The translations under genes were made by a program, and so were the position numbers. From Hippopus hippopus (taxonomy: Eukaryota > Mollusca > Bivalvia > Cardiida > Cardiidae): 64,000 nt of DNA. The notes below the pieces were generated by a model that saw only the letters and a program-made list of their open reading frames with translations, did no database searches and was not told where the DNA came from. Shown piece after piece: positions 63,926 to 64,000 of this stretch (the first letter of the stretch is position 1; each line of letters opens with the position of its first letter). The stretch lies in NCBI GenBank assembly GCA_946811185.2, contig OX328096.1, positions 68,819,345 through 68,883,344 on the forward strand, in the 5' to 3' direction.

Positions 63926-64000
63926 ACTCAGTCTCACTTAAGTGCAACAAACACTGTCTTCAACAGTAATATGGTGATACCAACACTTGTAGGACTTCTT

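Overview
The window looks like repeat-dense, AT-rich nuclear DNA of an invertebrate, most likely a bivalve mollusc. The evidence is a set of pearl-type elements (tandem cores between short terminal palindromes, best known from bivalves), a CR1/L2-type LINE with a 2A-like peptide, a BEL/Pao retrotransposon, mariner and MULE relics and tRNA-derived SINEs. I see no convincing ordinary host protein-coding gene; essentially every long open frame belongs to a mobile element. The organism is inferred, not proven.

The centrepiece is a full-length Maverick/Polinton at 15488-32151 (16,664 bp). It has 188-bp terminal inverted repeats (about 96 % identical, no indels) and is flanked on both sides by the 6-bp duplication CTTAAT. 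From the left it carries: a small + strand ORF; then on the minus strand a protein-primed DNA polymerase B, a SAP/NUMOD1-like protein, the major capsid protein, two small proteins (one pVI-like), a 288-residue virion-associated protein, a membrane protein, a dUTPase-fold-like protein, a pX-like protein, the penton-type minor capsid protein, a 100-residue protein and the packaging ATPase; then, divergently on the plus strand, a zinc-ribbon/PLA2/integrase fusion with chromodomain, an adenain-type protease and a phage-tail-fibre-like repeat protein; finally a minus-strand RING-finger protein. Together they encode protein-primed replication, integration, capsid assembly, maturation, packaging and a candidate host-attachment protein. 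Many genes carry one or a few fresh-looking lesions (single stops, one-base shifts mostly in homopolymer runs), so the copy is a recent integrant now decaying, or the assembly has indel errors. Nearly all its ORFs start within a TATA(A/T)AAAAATG-like block, and most gaps hold AT-rich hairpins, which suggests a virus-like expression code.

Left of the Polinton: a broken LINE (1-2695), featureless DNA (2.8-5.4 kb), a truncated BEL/Pao element (5.45-9.85 kb), a mariner fragment, piggyBac-like MITEs, and a roughly 345-bp satellite (13.06-14.33 kb). The same satellite lies on the other side of the Polinton in opposite orientation (32.65-34.15 kb).

Right of it: a mosaic of MITEs, pearl-like elements, a Tc1 relic, a miniature LTR element (TRIM) whose LTR contains a tRNA-like Pol III promoter (37462-38012), two mariner elements with preserved ends (44424-45833 and 59559-60886), a decayed FLYWCH/MULE transposase (51.5-52.8 kb), and a second BEL/Pao integrase split by a pearl-like element that is itself split by a mariner (57.9-61.7 kb).
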